From positions 1 through 50,489 of IMG/VR virus record IMGVR_UViG_3300000101_000024: DNA of 50,489 bases; one strand, written 5' to 3'. Source of the stretch: a virus. The position numbers were made by a program, and so were the translations under genes. This document shows, in pieces, positions 38,415 to 48,246 of this stretch. Position 1 is the first letter of the stretch. Each line of letters begins with the position of its first letter. The notes beneath the pieces were generated by a model. It saw only the letters and a program-made list of their open reading frames with translations, searched no databases and had not been told where the DNA came from.

Positions 38415-40605
38415 CTGCCTCTTGGAGCTTTGATCTTAAAGCTGGTGAGGCAGACTGGGTTATGTCTCTTAAAGTTGAAGACTCAGGCTCGTCCTGTATT
38501 GTTTCAATCGCAGAAGGTCTTACGGAGGTTTGCACTGTTTGTGAGAGCAAAGGTCTGTTCATACGGGCAACTTGCTGGCTTGTAGCGTTTTCAGCAATAT
38601 TAACTGCCCTTCTGACTTGCAATCCTGTGGCAGTTGCCTCTCCTGCTCCAAAAGGTAGCATCTTGATGGCATTTAACAAACCTTTCTGCATCATTGCAGA
38701 CATTATTGCGTAGCCTGTGCCTGATGGGTTGAGTTTTATCTCTGCCCAAAGGGTTGGCATAACATCTTGCCGGAATTTAGAGATCTGTTTCAGCTCTTCT
38801 GGGGAGAAAAACTGCTCTACTAATTTTCTATTCTTAACGAAAATCTCATCATAATTATTAACGATGTTGCCTCTCGTGATGCCAGATGTGCCAGAGCCTG
38901 AGAATGCTTTTTCTAAAATTCCATCTTTTATTAAAGCAATTATTTCTTCGCCACCTTCCCTCTCTCCTAAATTTTGTTTTATTTTTTGCATGGCCAGAAC
39001 AAGCCCTTTTTTAGGATTGAATTTTGCATGCCCAAACAAAAGTCTGACAGCATCTGTTGGATCTGCTTTTGTATTTGTGAGTGTTTCTAAAATTGTGTTA
39101 GCAGCTCTGTCCCAAGAATCTCTCGCAGAGCCTTTCCCTGTCAGACCGATATACCTTCTGTAAAGATCAGTCGCGTTTTTAAGCTCTTTCAGCACTGCTT
39201 CATCCCCAGCGATCAATCCTCTTTCAACACCGTCATACACAGAAGCATCAAGTATTGCTTTCATCTTTCCTAAAGCCATTGCCTCTGGAGATCCTGCCTG
39301 CGCAGTTCTTACAGCTCTGGCAAGGGATTTTTGGTAACCATGCAGAATATTCAATGGAGATCCTTTGAACTTAGGATTGCTGGCGATTTTGGTTACGCGT
39401 TTAAGATACTCTAGCTCTCTTTTGAGCAGAGGCATGTCTGTCAATTCACGAGCAGTTATCCCCAAACCTTCTTCGCCACCTTTAATGATGCTGTCTAGCA
39501 TTTCCCTAGCTGTAATGACAACACCCTCTGGTTTCATTATGACAGGGATTTCTGAAGTTGCAATAGTCTTGTATGCTCGGGAAGATTCTTCTTTAAGTCC
39601 AATTGCACCTGCTTGTGCTATGTTTTGAATTGACTCTGCTGCTGCAGTAGGGACATCTCCTGCTCCAGACATTGTGCCTGAGCCGAACTCTTTTTGCAAT
39701 CTTTCAGCCTCTGCTCTTATAACTCCGAGTTGCTTTTCATCAAAGCCCTGCATAATTTCAGAAGAATATTTCTCACTTCCTGGAGCATTACGCATCATAT
39801 CTTCTAATTCGAGTTGCTCTGTGACTCTTGATGTTGGACCCTGTTTCCGGTCTGGGAGCTTTGCACTTCGTTGCCCTTCGGTTAAAGGGAATGCAGAGGC
39901 TTGTTTTGCTTCTGGAGTTATTTTCTGAATTATTTTCTCAGGCTCAAACTTCGGGAAAATTAATTTTGCACCCTCTGCTGTTTTTGTCGCTGTTTTCACA
40001 GCACCTTTTGCTGCTGCACTTACAACTGGGGGCAATAAAGTATCTGCTGCAACTCCTATTGCGGTGGCCAATCCTACTTCTTGACCAACATCTGTTAAGT
40101 CTCTTTTTTTACCTTTTGAAGTTTCCGGAGCCAAAGCTGATTCCCCAGCTATGCTTGCTGCTTCGGTTGCAGGATAAGTTGTTAATCCTCGCCGGACAGT
40201 CTCTTTAAGTCCTTTTGCCGCAGCTACATATTTACTGGCTGGGAGATATTTAACAACCTCACCTGTGAACGTAGCAATGTCTGGCAGTCCCAATCCTGGC
40301 TTGTTGATGTAATAAGGCTGATCATTCCAAACAATCATCGGGTTGTTAAATTTATCTGAGAACACCCCACCGAATCTTTCATCTCCGGAAAAAGACTTCT
40401 TCATTATCTCAGCTTTGGAGGCATCGTCTTTCACGAACATGCTTTTAACATTAGGAATTAAAGACTCAAAGAATCCAACATCTTCGATTTCTGTCGCTTG
40501 AGGGATGTCCGGAAACTCTATGCCTGAAGAAGTATCTTTAACAACAGGTTCTAAGGGTGATGGTATTGTATCCTCATCATTTATTAATTTTTCATTTATA
40601 GCCAT
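38398..40605 (-). CDS. Large internal virion (ejection) protein
   Basis: This 735-residue protein has no enzymatic motif seen. It has a long helical body with Ala-rich segments that could insert in membrane (VGQEVGLATAIGVAADTLLP, about 180-200), and long charged helices (e.g. GDERFGGVFSDKF). It is the last gene of the late operon and the largest of the candidates for DNA ejection. Podovirus internal head proteins of this size are encoded next to the tail hub. It converges with the nuclease gene, overlapping by 17 bases. Confidence 0.6.
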   Translation of the reverse strand: MAINEKLINDEDTIPSPLEPVVKDTSSGIEFPDIPQATEIEDVGFFESLIPNVKSMFVKDDASKAEIMKKSFSGDERFGGVFSDKFNNPMIVWNDQPYYINKPGLGLPDIATFTGEVVKYLPASKYVAAAKGLKETVRRGLTTYPATEAASIAGESALAPETSKGKKRDLTDVGQEVGLATAIGVAADTLLPPVVSAAAKGAVKTATKTAEGAKLIFPKFEPEKIIQKITPEAKQASAFPLTEGQRSAKLPDRKQGPTSRVTEQLELEDMMRNAPGSEKYSSEIMQGFDEKQLGVIRAEAERLQKEFGSGTMSGAGDVPTAAAESIQNIAQAGAIGLKEESSRAYKTIATSEIPVIMKPEGVVITAREMLDSIIKGGEEGLGITARELTDMPLLKRELEYLKRVTKIASNPKFKGSPLNILHGYQKSLARAVRTAQAGSPEAMALGKMKAILDASVYDGVERGLIAGDEAVLKELKNATDLYRRYIGLTGKGSARDSWDRAANTILETLTNTKADPTDAVRLLFGHAKFNPKKGLVLAMQKIKQNLGEREGGEEIIALIKDGILEKAFSGSGTSGITRGNIVNNYDEIFVKNRKLVEQFFSPEELKQISKFRQDVMPTLWAEIKLNPSGTGYAIMSAMMQKGLLNAIKMLPFGAGEATATGLQVRRAVNIAENATSQQVARMNRPLLSQTVQTSVRPSAIETIQDEPESSTLRDITQSASPALRSKLQEAVMVGP

Positions 40606-42708
40606 TTATTCCAGCTCCAAATCTGGTTGCACACCTCTCCAACCTTTAATAATTAAAGCACCTTGATTTTTGAAAAGTTTTGTTCCACGTTTACCGTTTA
40701 CTTCATTAAGAATAACAGCACCATCTGGGATAGATTCGTACCACTCTTTTCTATCCGCAACCCAAGCAGCAGTATCTGCTTCATCATTTCCTGTGTTATA
40801 CTTTTCATCTTTTTGGGTGGGTGAAAACTTTTCATATATCCCAAGATCTTTCTCTTTTATAGCTTCGTCAATTTCGGTAGCCGACAACCCCTGTACTGCT
40901 AGGTCTCTGAACATTATAGCATCTGCTGCTTGGTTCTGAGATTGTCTGTATAACTTGTACATAGTTAAGTAGTTCGTAGCTGCTGGATTGGCTAAATCCA
41001 AAATAGCTCTTTGGTAGGCTTTGAATTCCATATCCGAGGTTGAACCAGAACCAACTGGACGCATTTTAGGAGCAAGTGCAAAAGAAAGTGCTTCAAGGTA
41101 TTTTTGATCTTGGACCAGTTCTGACTCTACACCAAAAACATTAGTCAGCACACTTCTTATCTCTGATATCCGACCTTGGAATCCACCTGTTAAATCAGGA
41201 TTCTGCATCAGAATCGTCATAGCAGCCTCAAGACTAGGAACAATATCGTCTCTTGTGGTTCTTGTTTTTGAAATTAGTTCATCTCCTTTTTCAACTCTTT
41301 TTTTCCGCCCAACAACTTCTTGTGGGGCTGGTGATCCTGTTGGTGATCTAAGGATAACTCCTAGCCCACTGCCAGGATCTGGAGTGTAGAAACTTACGTA
41401 TTGATCTCCAATAATAACAGGCTCTCCTAGTTTAGAATCATTTTCAGTTGTTATTTTATTAAGAAGATCATTAAATTCTGGACTGTCCTCAGTTACACCG
41501 AATTTTTTAAGCGTCTCTATGGCTTGTTCTCTGGTTTGGAAAGTTGCTTGTGGTCCTTGAACTCTGCTTTTTCCTCTTGCTTGCTTTGGAAGAGACTCTT
41601 TAACTGCATAACGACCTGTTGTATCAGCATTTACAGCATCTTCCTCAACTCTGACCAGCCGTTCGTCAATCTCAGTTTCTGGATTGTCTTTTATTTGAGT
41701 GTCAACAACTGATATGAATTTCTTTTTAAGGATGGAGGAGACATCTGGCATTATTACATTTTCAATAACATTACCAGCATTGTCTGAGACAGTGTAGTTA
41801 TACATCGCAGCACCCTCATTACTCCTAACCAAAATCCCTTCTTCATCAACTACTGGTGCTCCTTTTTTATAAGAACGCCCAACACCAGTGCCTTTGGGTG
41901 GTTTAATCATTTGAGCAATTTGAATTGCTTGTGCTGGCATTTCTGATTCAGCTTTTCTGCGTGCCTCAAAATCTTTCATCAAGTACTGAGCCGGAACCAA
42001 AGATGCTGTAGATGCGGCACCAAGTGCTGTGGCTCCTGGCTTGCTGGCTTCTGCCGCCATATTCGTGAAGAACTGAAAAGCCAACAACGCAGGATCAACT
42101 CCTTTTAGCTCTGGTTGTAGCGTTTTGGCTATTTCCACTGCCGCCCGAACATTGTCTGCTCCTCCGAGTGCTTTCAGTGCACCTGCGGAAAGATCATCAA
42201 GACGTGTGTTTGAGGCTCCGAGTGTTGGGGTGCCCGACTCAGCAGAAGTTTCAGCATCTACTTTAGGGGGAGGAAGTTTATCGCTGCTGATTATCTCTGA
42301 GCCGAGCGAAGAAAGAATTGACGTATTGTCTGCTTCGAACAGAGGAGCTTGTGTGCTGTTGTCAGTGTTGAATGCATTTATGTCTGGGAGATTTGATCTT
42401 TGCTGGGTATATCCTCCAACATCGACATTCTGGGTGAGCTGGTTTATCTCTTCACCAACTCTTTGCAGTGCATCTTTAACTTCTCGTCGCTCTTCAATAG
42501 TTTTTGAATTAACGTACTGCAACTTCAGCTGATCGTAATTCCTGAGTCTTGTTTCTAAAAGTTTATCAGGACTCAAATTTTGAGAAATGTATTGAGGAGC
42601 AGGAGGAGCAAAATTACCCATCCCGAGCCTTGTGTCATTTCGTCTTGTTTTGTCCATTAAATAAGAGTTAGTTCTGTTAAGCTGTTCTAGCTCTGCTCTG
42701 GATGCCAT
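40606..42708 (-). CDS. Large internal virion protein
   Basis: This 700-residue protein starts ASRAELEQLNRTNSYLMDKT. A long helical region follows, including GALKALGGADNVRAAVEIAK (about 176-195) and AFQFFTNMAAEASKPGATAL (about 212-231). The C-terminal part contains FQGRISEIRSVLTNVFGVES. No lytic transglycosylase motif was found. It abuts the 735-residue gene without a gap. It is most likely packaged in the head and ejected ahead of or with the DNA. Function inferred from size and position. Confidence 0.6.
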   Translation of the reverse strand: MASRAELEQLNRTNSYLMDKTRRNDTRLGMGNFAPPAPQYISQNLSPDKLLETRLRNYDQLKLQYVNSKTIEERREVKDALQRVGEEINQLTQNVDVGGYTQQRSNLPDINAFNTDNSTQAPLFEADNTSILSSLGSEIISSDKLPPPKVDAETSAESGTPTLGASNTRLDDLSAGALKALGGADNVRAAVEIAKTLQPELKGVDPALLAFQFFTNMAAEASKPGATALGAASTASLVPAQYLMKDFEARRKAESEMPAQAIQIAQMIKPPKGTGVGRSYKKGAPVVDEEGILVRSNEGAAMYNYTVSDNAGNVIENVIMPDVSSILKKKFISVVDTQIKDNPETEIDERLVRVEEDAVNADTTGRYAVKESLPKQARGKSRVQGPQATFQTREQAIETLKKFGVTEDSPEFNDLLNKITTENDSKLGEPVIIGDQYVSFYTPDPGSGLGVILRSPTGSPAPQEVVGRKKRVEKGDELISKTRTTRDDIVPSLEAAMTILMQNPDLTGGFQGRISEIRSVLTNVFGVESELVQDQKYLEALSFALAPKMRPVGSGSTSDMEFKAYQRAILDLANPAATNYLTMYKLYRQSQNQAADAIMFRDLAVQGLSATEIDEAIKEKDLGIYEKFSPTQKDEKYNTGNDEADTAAWVADRKEWYESIPDGAVILNEVNGKRGTKLFKNQGALIIKGWRGVQPDLELE

Positions 42709-42717
42709 TGTTTTCCT

Positions 42718-43716
42718 TTAAGGTGTTCTAGGTCTACTCATGAAGTATGCACTTCCGAGAGCACCCAAACCACCAATTGTTTGTCCGTAAATGCTAGGTG
42801 TTTGAACAAACTGTTGACCTTGCTGCAGACTTGTTTGTGTTGTTTCGTATGGTATGCCTTTTAATGCACCCAATGCGTAGTTGACCATTTGGAATGGATA
42901 CTCACGTTGTTCAACAAAGTCCGCATATGCCAAGTCCAGAGCCATTTGGTCTAAACTCCTTTGTGCCTCTCCGGAACTTATCATTCCAGAAGCAGCTTGT
43001 TGTTGAAGACCTTGCACTGCTGGAGCAAAACTCGCTATCTGACTTACTGCACCTGTTCTTGCAGACTCTTGAGTCTCGAATGCACCACGTTGCGCTTGCT
43101 CTGCCGCAAACCTAGCTGTCCGGTCTGCTTCGCGTTGTTGTGCTGCGAATCCCAAACCTTCAACCCCAGCTCTTTTCCTCAAGTCTCCGGATTGCCTTGC
43201 TGCTTCAGAAGCAGTCATTATCTCTCCGAGATATTGCCTTGATCCTCCGAATGCCCCAGACCCAACTGCTTTGGCTCGGTCTGAGATTTGCTTCTGCTCC
43301 ATTTGACGTTGTATTTCCTCAACAGCAGGATCAACTGCTTGTTGGTAAATGTCCATGAAGGGTTTGGCTTGATCCATTGTTAATGGTGATCCCATTAACT
43401 GCTCTGTGCTCATAGCATTGTAGCCTTGCCCGAGTTGCTGTGCTCGGGATGCTGCTTCATCTATGTAAGGTTTATATGCACCAGAGTCTTCTGTCAGTAT
43501 CCTTGCAGCTTCCTGCTCTGCTGGGGTCAGCTTTGACCCATCATAACTCGCTATCCTAGGAGCCTGAAATGCAGGATAAGGACTTTTGGCCAGCTCTGCT
43601 GCTTGCTGGAAAAGTGTTTGACCACCAGCAGAAACCCACTCAGGGATCTCTGTTCCGGTGATTACTAGTTTCGGATCTGGTAGGGTCTCAACCCCAGTTG
43701 TACATGCACCGCCCAT
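42718..43716 (-). CDS. Internal virion/tail protein, FGGSRQ-type
   Basis: This 332-residue protein carries AVGSGAFGGSRQYLGEIMTA (about 151-170), a motif I recall from DNA-transfer proteins of podoviruses. The N-terminus is GGACTTGVETLPDPKLVITG, a lipoprotein-like look but with no hydrophobic signal. Gln/Ala-rich helices follow (AAQQREADRTARFAAEQAQR). The 'AFGGSRQ' loop is conserved in phages. It likely forms part of the ejection channel. It lies just before the 700-residue gene. Confidence 0.6.
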   Translation of the reverse strand: MGGACTTGVETLPDPKLVITGTEIPEWVSAGGQTLFQQAAELAKSPYPAFQAPRIASYDGSKLTPAEQEAARILTEDSGAYKPYIDEAASRAQQLGQGYNAMSTEQLMGSPLTMDQAKPFMDIYQQAVDPAVEEIQRQMEQKQISDRAKAVGSGAFGGSRQYLGEIMTASEAARQSGDLRKRAGVEGLGFAAQQREADRTARFAAEQAQRGAFETQESARTGAVSQIASFAPAVQGLQQQAASGMISSGEAQRSLDQMALDLAYADFVEQREYPFQMVNYALGALKGIPYETTQTSLQQGQQFVQTPSIYGQTIGGLGALGSAYFMSRPRTP

Positions 43717-44157
43717 TTAACTCTCCACGAAAACACAACCTGCTTTTGTCATGCCAAGACGCTCAAACAGTTTATCTTTCCTGTCTAAGTCTCCGGAAAA
43801 TATATGCCCTAATCTTACCGGAATTTTAACCTCTTGACCTATTTTAATAAATTCTTTGATTAATTTTATAGCCACACTGCTGCTACGATGCATCGGGTAA
43901 ACATAAAACCACAAGTCTGCTAAGTATTTTTCCTCCGACCACCAGTCGCTGGTAATGATTCCACCAACAGAGCCTAACAATTTGTTTTCTTTTGTCATCG
44001 CCACAAGCACAACCCCTCGGTTGATTGTTTCATTGACTTTAAATGCTAGCTTTTCTGGTAATATATCTGGTACTTTTAACTCAGTCTCATTGTGCATACT
44101 GTAAAGCATAGCCAGCACAGGACTCAGGTCTAATATGTTAGCCCTTCTTATTTCCAT
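43717..44157 (-). CDS. GNAT-family N-acetyltransferase
   Basis: This 146-residue protein has the GNAT order: EIRRANILDLSPVLAMLY at the start, GVVLVAMTKENKLLGSVGGI, WWSEEKYLADLWFYVYPMHR (strand 4 and motif A), RSSSVAIKLIKEFIKI and a final KLFERLGMTKAGCVFVE. The acetyl-CoA loop (Q/R-x-x-G-x-G/A) is R-S-S-S-V-A, a degenerate form. It lies in the structural cluster, so it may modify a virion or host protein. It overlaps the next gene by one base. Confidence 0.75.
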   Translation of the reverse strand: MEIRRANILDLSPVLAMLYSMHNETELKVPDILPEKLAFKVNETINRGVVLVAMTKENKLLGSVGGIITSDWWSEEKYLADLWFYVYPMHRSSSVAIKLIKEFIKIGQEVKIPVRLGHIFSGDLDRKDKLFERLGMTKAGCVFVES

Positions 44158-44498
44158 TAAATCCCGCCCAATGCTCCTGCTGGCTCTGATTCAGCTTCTT
44201 GATCCTGCATTCCTGTTGCCATAGCATCAATCATCTCTTTGAACTCAGGCAAAAGTTTTAAAAGAACTGCCGCAGTCTCAGGATTTATAGCTTGGTCCAG
44301 AGCTTCTAGCTCTTGTGGTGTGAAATTGCTCAGCCTTGCAAGCAGAACACCTTGTATCGCTGTATCAGGCTGCATCATAGCCTCTCTTGCCTCAGGAGGC
44401 AGAGCTGACATAGGATCCATATTTGCCCCTTCCATCGGAGGCATTTCAGGTGCTGCCGCCATCTGTTCTTTCATCATCATTTCTTCCATCATTGCCAT
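44157..44498 (-). CDS. Methionine-rich structural-cluster protein
   Basis: This 113-residue protein has a Met-rich N-terminal 50 residues (AMMEEMMMKEQMAAAPEMPP) and a helical body (LARLSNFTPQELEALDQAIN). The first residues resemble the Met/Glu-rich starts of tail-assembly proteins. It is flanked by the GNAT gene (one-base overlap) and the 540-residue gene. Function unknown. Confidence 0.5.
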   Translation of the reverse strand: MAMMEEMMMKEQMAAAPEMPPMEGANMDPMSALPPEAREAMMQPDTAIQGVLLARLSNFTPQELEALDQAINPETAAVLLKLLPEFKEMIDAMATGMQDQEAESEPAGALGGI

Positions 44499-46121
44499 TT
44501 AAATCTCCTGTTTGTCTTCGTAAAGTATTGACCAGTCTGTCTCTTTGCAGAACAAACCCACTGTCCAACAAACAGGCTCGAATATTTTCCTGTAAATTTT
44601 ACCAAGATAATCTGGCTTGTCTCTTTGACCGTATATGTATGCGATCTCGTTCGCTCGGTGAGAAGCAATGTGTTTCCATAACTTAACACCTTTGCCTTTG
44701 CGGAGTTTCTTAACAACACCAACTGCCCAGAAATGATATCCTGCGACGTGCTGCGGAGTTAAATGCTCTCTGGTAAATTTGTAATCAAGGATTACATCTC
44801 TTGTGGTTAAAAGACCTTGCCTTCTTAGCTCATTACAGATAACCCTTCCAGCGACTTTTTTGATTGCTTTGACAGGTGCTTTAACAATTTTCTTAGCACC
44901 ACTGACGACTGAAGAGCCAAGGTCTTTAATTTCTCCGGCAAGGTCTGAGGCGAGTTGCTTTCTTTTTTCATTAATTTTGGAACCAGCTTTTTGCACTGGT
45001 TCGGCTAGGAATGTTGAAGCAATCCAACCCCCAACTGGTCCAGCAAGAGCTGTTCCTATAGCATAAGCAAAAGCAGCAGACCCTCCTGCCTTAACAGCCT
45101 CAACTGGTTTCATCCCCATAGCTATGTTAATGCCTGTGGAAACAAGAGCCATAGTTCCGGCTTGAGACCAAGTCGATTGCGAGGTAAATCTGTTATTCAC
45201 GCCATCCCAATAAGTCGGTGTTTGGGATCCAGAGCCTATGGCAACAGACCCTCCTTGTGGAGATTTAAGATTTGAACCTGATGCTTTGCCTGATGCTGAA
45301 TCTACTTTTATTCCACTATTTTGCAATGCAGTTTCATTATAAACAATAGAGCCATCGCTCAGAGGTTGACCTGCGGAACCACCTGTTCCTAAATTTGGAG
45401 AATTAAGTTCATTAAATGTATTCAGATTACCAGAGGCAGCAGCTGCTTCTTTAGAAGCAAGTTCTGGTATGAAAACAGAGTCTTTAGGGATGCCCCCAGC
45501 TTTGCTCATGTCCCAACCTGCGTTAAGACTTTTGTTGACTACTTCTCCAGGAAGAGGATCGCCGAAATAAGGGACAGAAGTTTTTCCACCAGCTATTATC
45601 TTATCAGTGATTCCCCCAGCTATATAAGGGTCAGTGATAGCTTGTGCAATGTTTGAACCGACCACACCAGCTGTTTGTGCTGCGATTGGCTTGGCAATAT
45701 CTTCCCAACTAGGAGCACCTGAAGGCAACTGTCCTGTTTCTCGAGCTTCGTTGTATTGATCCACCAGATCTTGATCTATCGGAGATGTTGGGTCGTAAAT
45801 CCTTTCCCCACTTTGAACTTGCTTTGCCCATTCAAAAATAGGCATAGCAGTTGTCCCATAAACATTTTGAAGATTTTGCGGGTCTGGTGGTGTTTGAGAC
45901 TCAACTTGGAAAACTGGGTAATTAAATGCACCCGACGATCCAGGAGGCAATTCAGGAGTGAACCCTTGATTCATAGATCTGAGGACTGTTGGGTCGACTG
46001 TTGGGTCTATCTTTCTAGGTTGGCCATATTTGTCAAGACCTCCTAGTGCTCCTATGCCTTCTGTGCCTTCTGTGCCTTTTACTATATCTGTCTCAGACAG
46101 GTTGTATGGATTGACTGCCAT
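44499..46121 (-). CDS. Virion protein with conserved C-terminal domain
   Basis: This 540-residue protein has a Gly/Ser/Thr-rich, probably extended N-terminal 300 residues. A hydrophobic segment follows (GGSAAFAYAIGTALAGPVGG, about 351-370). The C-terminal domain starts VICNELRRQGLLTTRDVILD, with GYHFWAVGVVKKLRKGKGVK further on. The 'VICTELxRQGLL...GYxxWAxxxV' domain recurs in marine phage proteins, from memory, without known function. The hydrophobic segment suggests membrane insertion on infection. It abuts the 82-residue gene. Confidence 0.6.
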   Translation of the reverse strand: MAVNPYNLSETDIVKGTEGTEGIGALGGLDKYGQPRKIDPTVDPTVLRSMNQGFTPELPPGSSGAFNYPVFQVESQTPPDPQNLQNVYGTTAMPIFEWAKQVQSGERIYDPTSPIDQDLVDQYNEARETGQLPSGAPSWEDIAKPIAAQTAGVVGSNIAQAITDPYIAGGITDKIIAGGKTSVPYFGDPLPGEVVNKSLNAGWDMSKAGGIPKDSVFIPELASKEAAAASGNLNTFNELNSPNLGTGGSAGQPLSDGSIVYNETALQNSGIKVDSASGKASGSNLKSPQGGSVAIGSGSQTPTYWDGVNNRFTSQSTWSQAGTMALVSTGINIAMGMKPVEAVKAGGSAAFAYAIGTALAGPVGGWIASTFLAEPVQKAGSKINEKRKQLASDLAGEIKDLGSSVVSGAKKIVKAPVKAIKKVAGRVICNELRRQGLLTTRDVILDYKFTREHLTPQHVAGYHFWAVGVVKKLRKGKGVKLWKHIASHRANEIAYIYGQRDKPDYLGKIYRKIFEPVCWTVGLFCKETDWSILYEDKQEI

Positions 46122-46369
46122 TAGCTTATTATTCCTTTTCCTTTAAGATCAGTTATCAGCGTGCCCAAAACATCTGCTAGTTCAGCTGTTGTTGTTGAGT
46201 TTGCATCGTAGGCTCTATCCAGAGTCACATTAGAAACATCGTAAAAACTCGGTGAAGCAGTTGAATTTAACTCTTTTATCTGCAACTCCAAAGTATTAAT
46301 AAGCCTATCAGCCCAGTTCTGGCTCCAATCAACAGGAGGTGTTGGTAGTTTTGTGTTCAGTTTACTCAT
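46121..46369 (-). CDS. Small virion protein of the tail-hub region
   Basis: This 82-residue protein starts SKLNTKLPTPPVDWSQNWAD and ends in TLITDLKGKGIIS. It has a helical-beta character and the element NVTLDRAYDANSTTTAELAD. It overlaps the gp10-like gene by 4 bases. Similar short 'NVTLxRxxDAxxTTxAELAxVLGTLIxDL' proteins follow tail-nozzle genes in marine phages, to my memory. Role unknown, probably structural. Confidence 0.55.
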   Translation of the reverse strand: MSKLNTKLPTPPVDWSQNWADRLINTLELQIKELNSTASPSFYDVSNVTLDRAYDANSTTTAELADVLGTLITDLKGKGIIS

Positions 46370-48246
46370 CTTAAACCATCCTGTCTCATGTTAACTCTAA
46401 AATCACCCAACTCCCAAGATTCATTGGTTCCTGTGTTCTCGAATTTAAGAGCCATCTGTCTGCCTTTTGCACGAACACTTATTTTATTAGAATCTGATGT
46501 AAATGGAAATGGTCCTTTTGTCACAGTCGAAGCATTTGGGTATTTTTCTGAGGTTATTGTTAGGTTAAGACTGCCTGTCATCGTTGCATCGGGTATAACT
46601 TTATCAACTAACATTAAAAAATCACCATCTTGCGACATCTCTACCACAGAACTCTGTATATAAGCAGAAAGTGCTGAGCCGTCCGCATTGCTGGTTGTTT
46701 CATGATTGTATTGATAGCCGTCATAAGTGAACGCGAATGGCAACTGGCGAGTTCCGAGGGAATCATGCCAACAAGTTCTGGGCATAGTTCCGATTGACCA
46801 AACTTTTAACTCATAATTGAACGTAACATAAGAGGTTGGCTCTGGATCTGTTGGGTTGTTCGCAACTTCTTCATTGGTTACATAGAACCAAGTCACTTCA
46901 TTAAATTTTTTGTTATGAGCTACGAAAGATTTCTCTGAATAAGTTAACGCCATCCTGTCAAAAACAAAAAACTTCACTGAGCAAGGTATTTCAGCCATAG
47001 CTCCGTTGTAGAAAAAGAATGTGTCTCTGCCCATCCAATAAATATCACCATCAACATTAGCCACAACGTTTTTGCCTGCAGCACCACAATTGGTTCCTAA
47101 AAGCCTGAAGCTGAAAGTAAAAGGTGGTCCTACAAAATTCATCCCGTAAACAGCTTCATCAGTCGTTATGAACATCTCATCCCGAGTCGGAGTCATAGAG
47201 ATTATTCTAGTCCCTATCTCCAAACGCTGATCACCAGCTGTATTGGTGTCTGTTGGAGTCCAATCTTTAAAATCTTCTTGGTCGGACCATCGCACAAGCA
47301 TCGGATCTTGATCACCACCACCCAAAGGTGTACAACCACCACAAACCAAGTGCCTATCAGGGAAAGAAACTGCTGCCACCCGACTTTTGGCAGGGACATC
47401 AGAAGCACCACCCAAGCCAGAAACAAGAGTTGCGGCTGAAGGGAATCCACCAGACAAGTCCCAATAATAAAGTGCACCATTACGTACCAATGCAATTAAA
47501 TCTTCACCCCAAGTCACAAGAGACCATTGAGAGTTTTCAGTGCTTCCTGCACTTATTGTCCTCGGAGTTCCCCAAGTTGAGTCTCCCCAAGACGACACTC
47601 CCCATCCTGCATTTTGTATTGATGTGCCTGTTCCTAGTGCTGCAGCAGCACCTATCTTATAAGTCGCGGTTATTGTGCCTCCTGCAGACCCAGAGGAGGT
47701 CGCTGCAGTGCCGAAGTCAACAGTGTAAGAGTTTGCATCAATAACAGTCAACTGATAGCCGTAAACGTCGTTAATCGTGGCTGCAGAAATTCCATTGGTT
47801 GCTCCTGCTCCTGAAAAAACCACCCAATCTCCTGTTGTAGCTCCATGGCTTGTATCTGCGACAGTTACAACAGAGCTCCCACTCACAGTTGTTAGTGGAT
47901 TTGAAAGTCCAGCTTGTGTTGCTCTGACAGGAGTTATATCGTAGAGCAAAAGCTGATAAACAATATAAAGATGATTGTCTGTACCAACAGCCAAATAACC
48001 TTGCCCATCAGACAAAGCACTCCAAAAATTAAGGTTGCGTGGCACTCCGTATGGTCTGACTGGGTCTGTGTAGCCATTAATGCTATGGTACATTATCTCT
48101 TGAGCCCAACCACCGATCTTTTGCGCATAGCCATTAACAAATCTGACTTTGTCGCCATCTGTCCAAAACGGACCATTTTTACCAGCACTGTAAGGTGTTA
48201 TGTCTTTTACTATCCCAGCATTAAATTTTAAAAGTTTCAGAGGCAT
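46366..48246 (-). CDS. Tail nozzle/stabilisation protein, P22 gp10-like
   Basis: This 626-residue beta-rich protein starts PLKLLKFNAGIVKDITPYSA, then WTDGDKVRFVNGYAQKIGGW. That is the recognised opening of phage stabilisation (tail hub) proteins of the P22 gp10 type. Trp-rich repeats GWGVSSWGDSTWGT (about 211-224) occur, and regular beta-propeller-like blades such as ISMTPTRDEMFITTDEAVYG. It forms the tail tube below the adaptor. It is followed by the 82-residue gene and preceded by the endolysin gene. Confidence 0.75.
   Translation of the reverse strand: MPLKLLKFNAGIVKDITPYSAGKNGPFWTDGDKVRFVNGYAQKIGGWAQEIMYHSINGYTDPVRPYGVPRNLNFWSALSDGQGYLAVGTDNHLYIVYQLLLYDITPVRATQAGLSNPLTTVSGSSVVTVADTSHGATTGDWVVFSGAGATNGISAATINDVYGYQLTVIDANSYTVDFGTAATSSGSAGGTITATYKIGAAAALGTGTSIQNAGWGVSSWGDSTWGTPRTISAGSTENSQWSLVTWGEDLIALVRNGALYYWDLSGGFPSAATLVSGLGGASDVPAKSRVAAVSFPDRHLVCGGCTPLGGGDQDPMLVRWSDQEDFKDWTPTDTNTAGDQRLEIGTRIISMTPTRDEMFITTDEAVYGMNFVGPPFTFSFRLLGTNCGAAGKNVVANVDGDIYWMGRDTFFFYNGAMAEIPCSVKFFVFDRMALTYSEKSFVAHNKKFNEVTWFYVTNEEVANNPTDPEPTSYVTFNYELKVWSIGTMPRTCWHDSLGTRQLPFAFTYDGYQYNHETTSNADGSALSAYIQSSVVEMSQDGDFLMLVDKVIPDATMTGSLNLTITSEKYPNASTVTKGPFPFTSDSNKISVRAKGRQMALKFENTGTNESWELGDFRVNMRQDGLR

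Noticed and set aside
39828-40208. Plus-strand leucine-rich open frame of 126 codons
   Set aside because: Antisense of an Ala/Glu/Lys-rich helical internal virion protein, which gives long Leu/Ser frames on the opposite strand; no ribosome-binding site.
42718-43716. Lipoprotein signal in the 332-residue protein (GGAC near the N-terminus)
   Set aside because: There is no hydrophobic stretch before the Cys at residue 5, so signal peptidase II processing is not possible.
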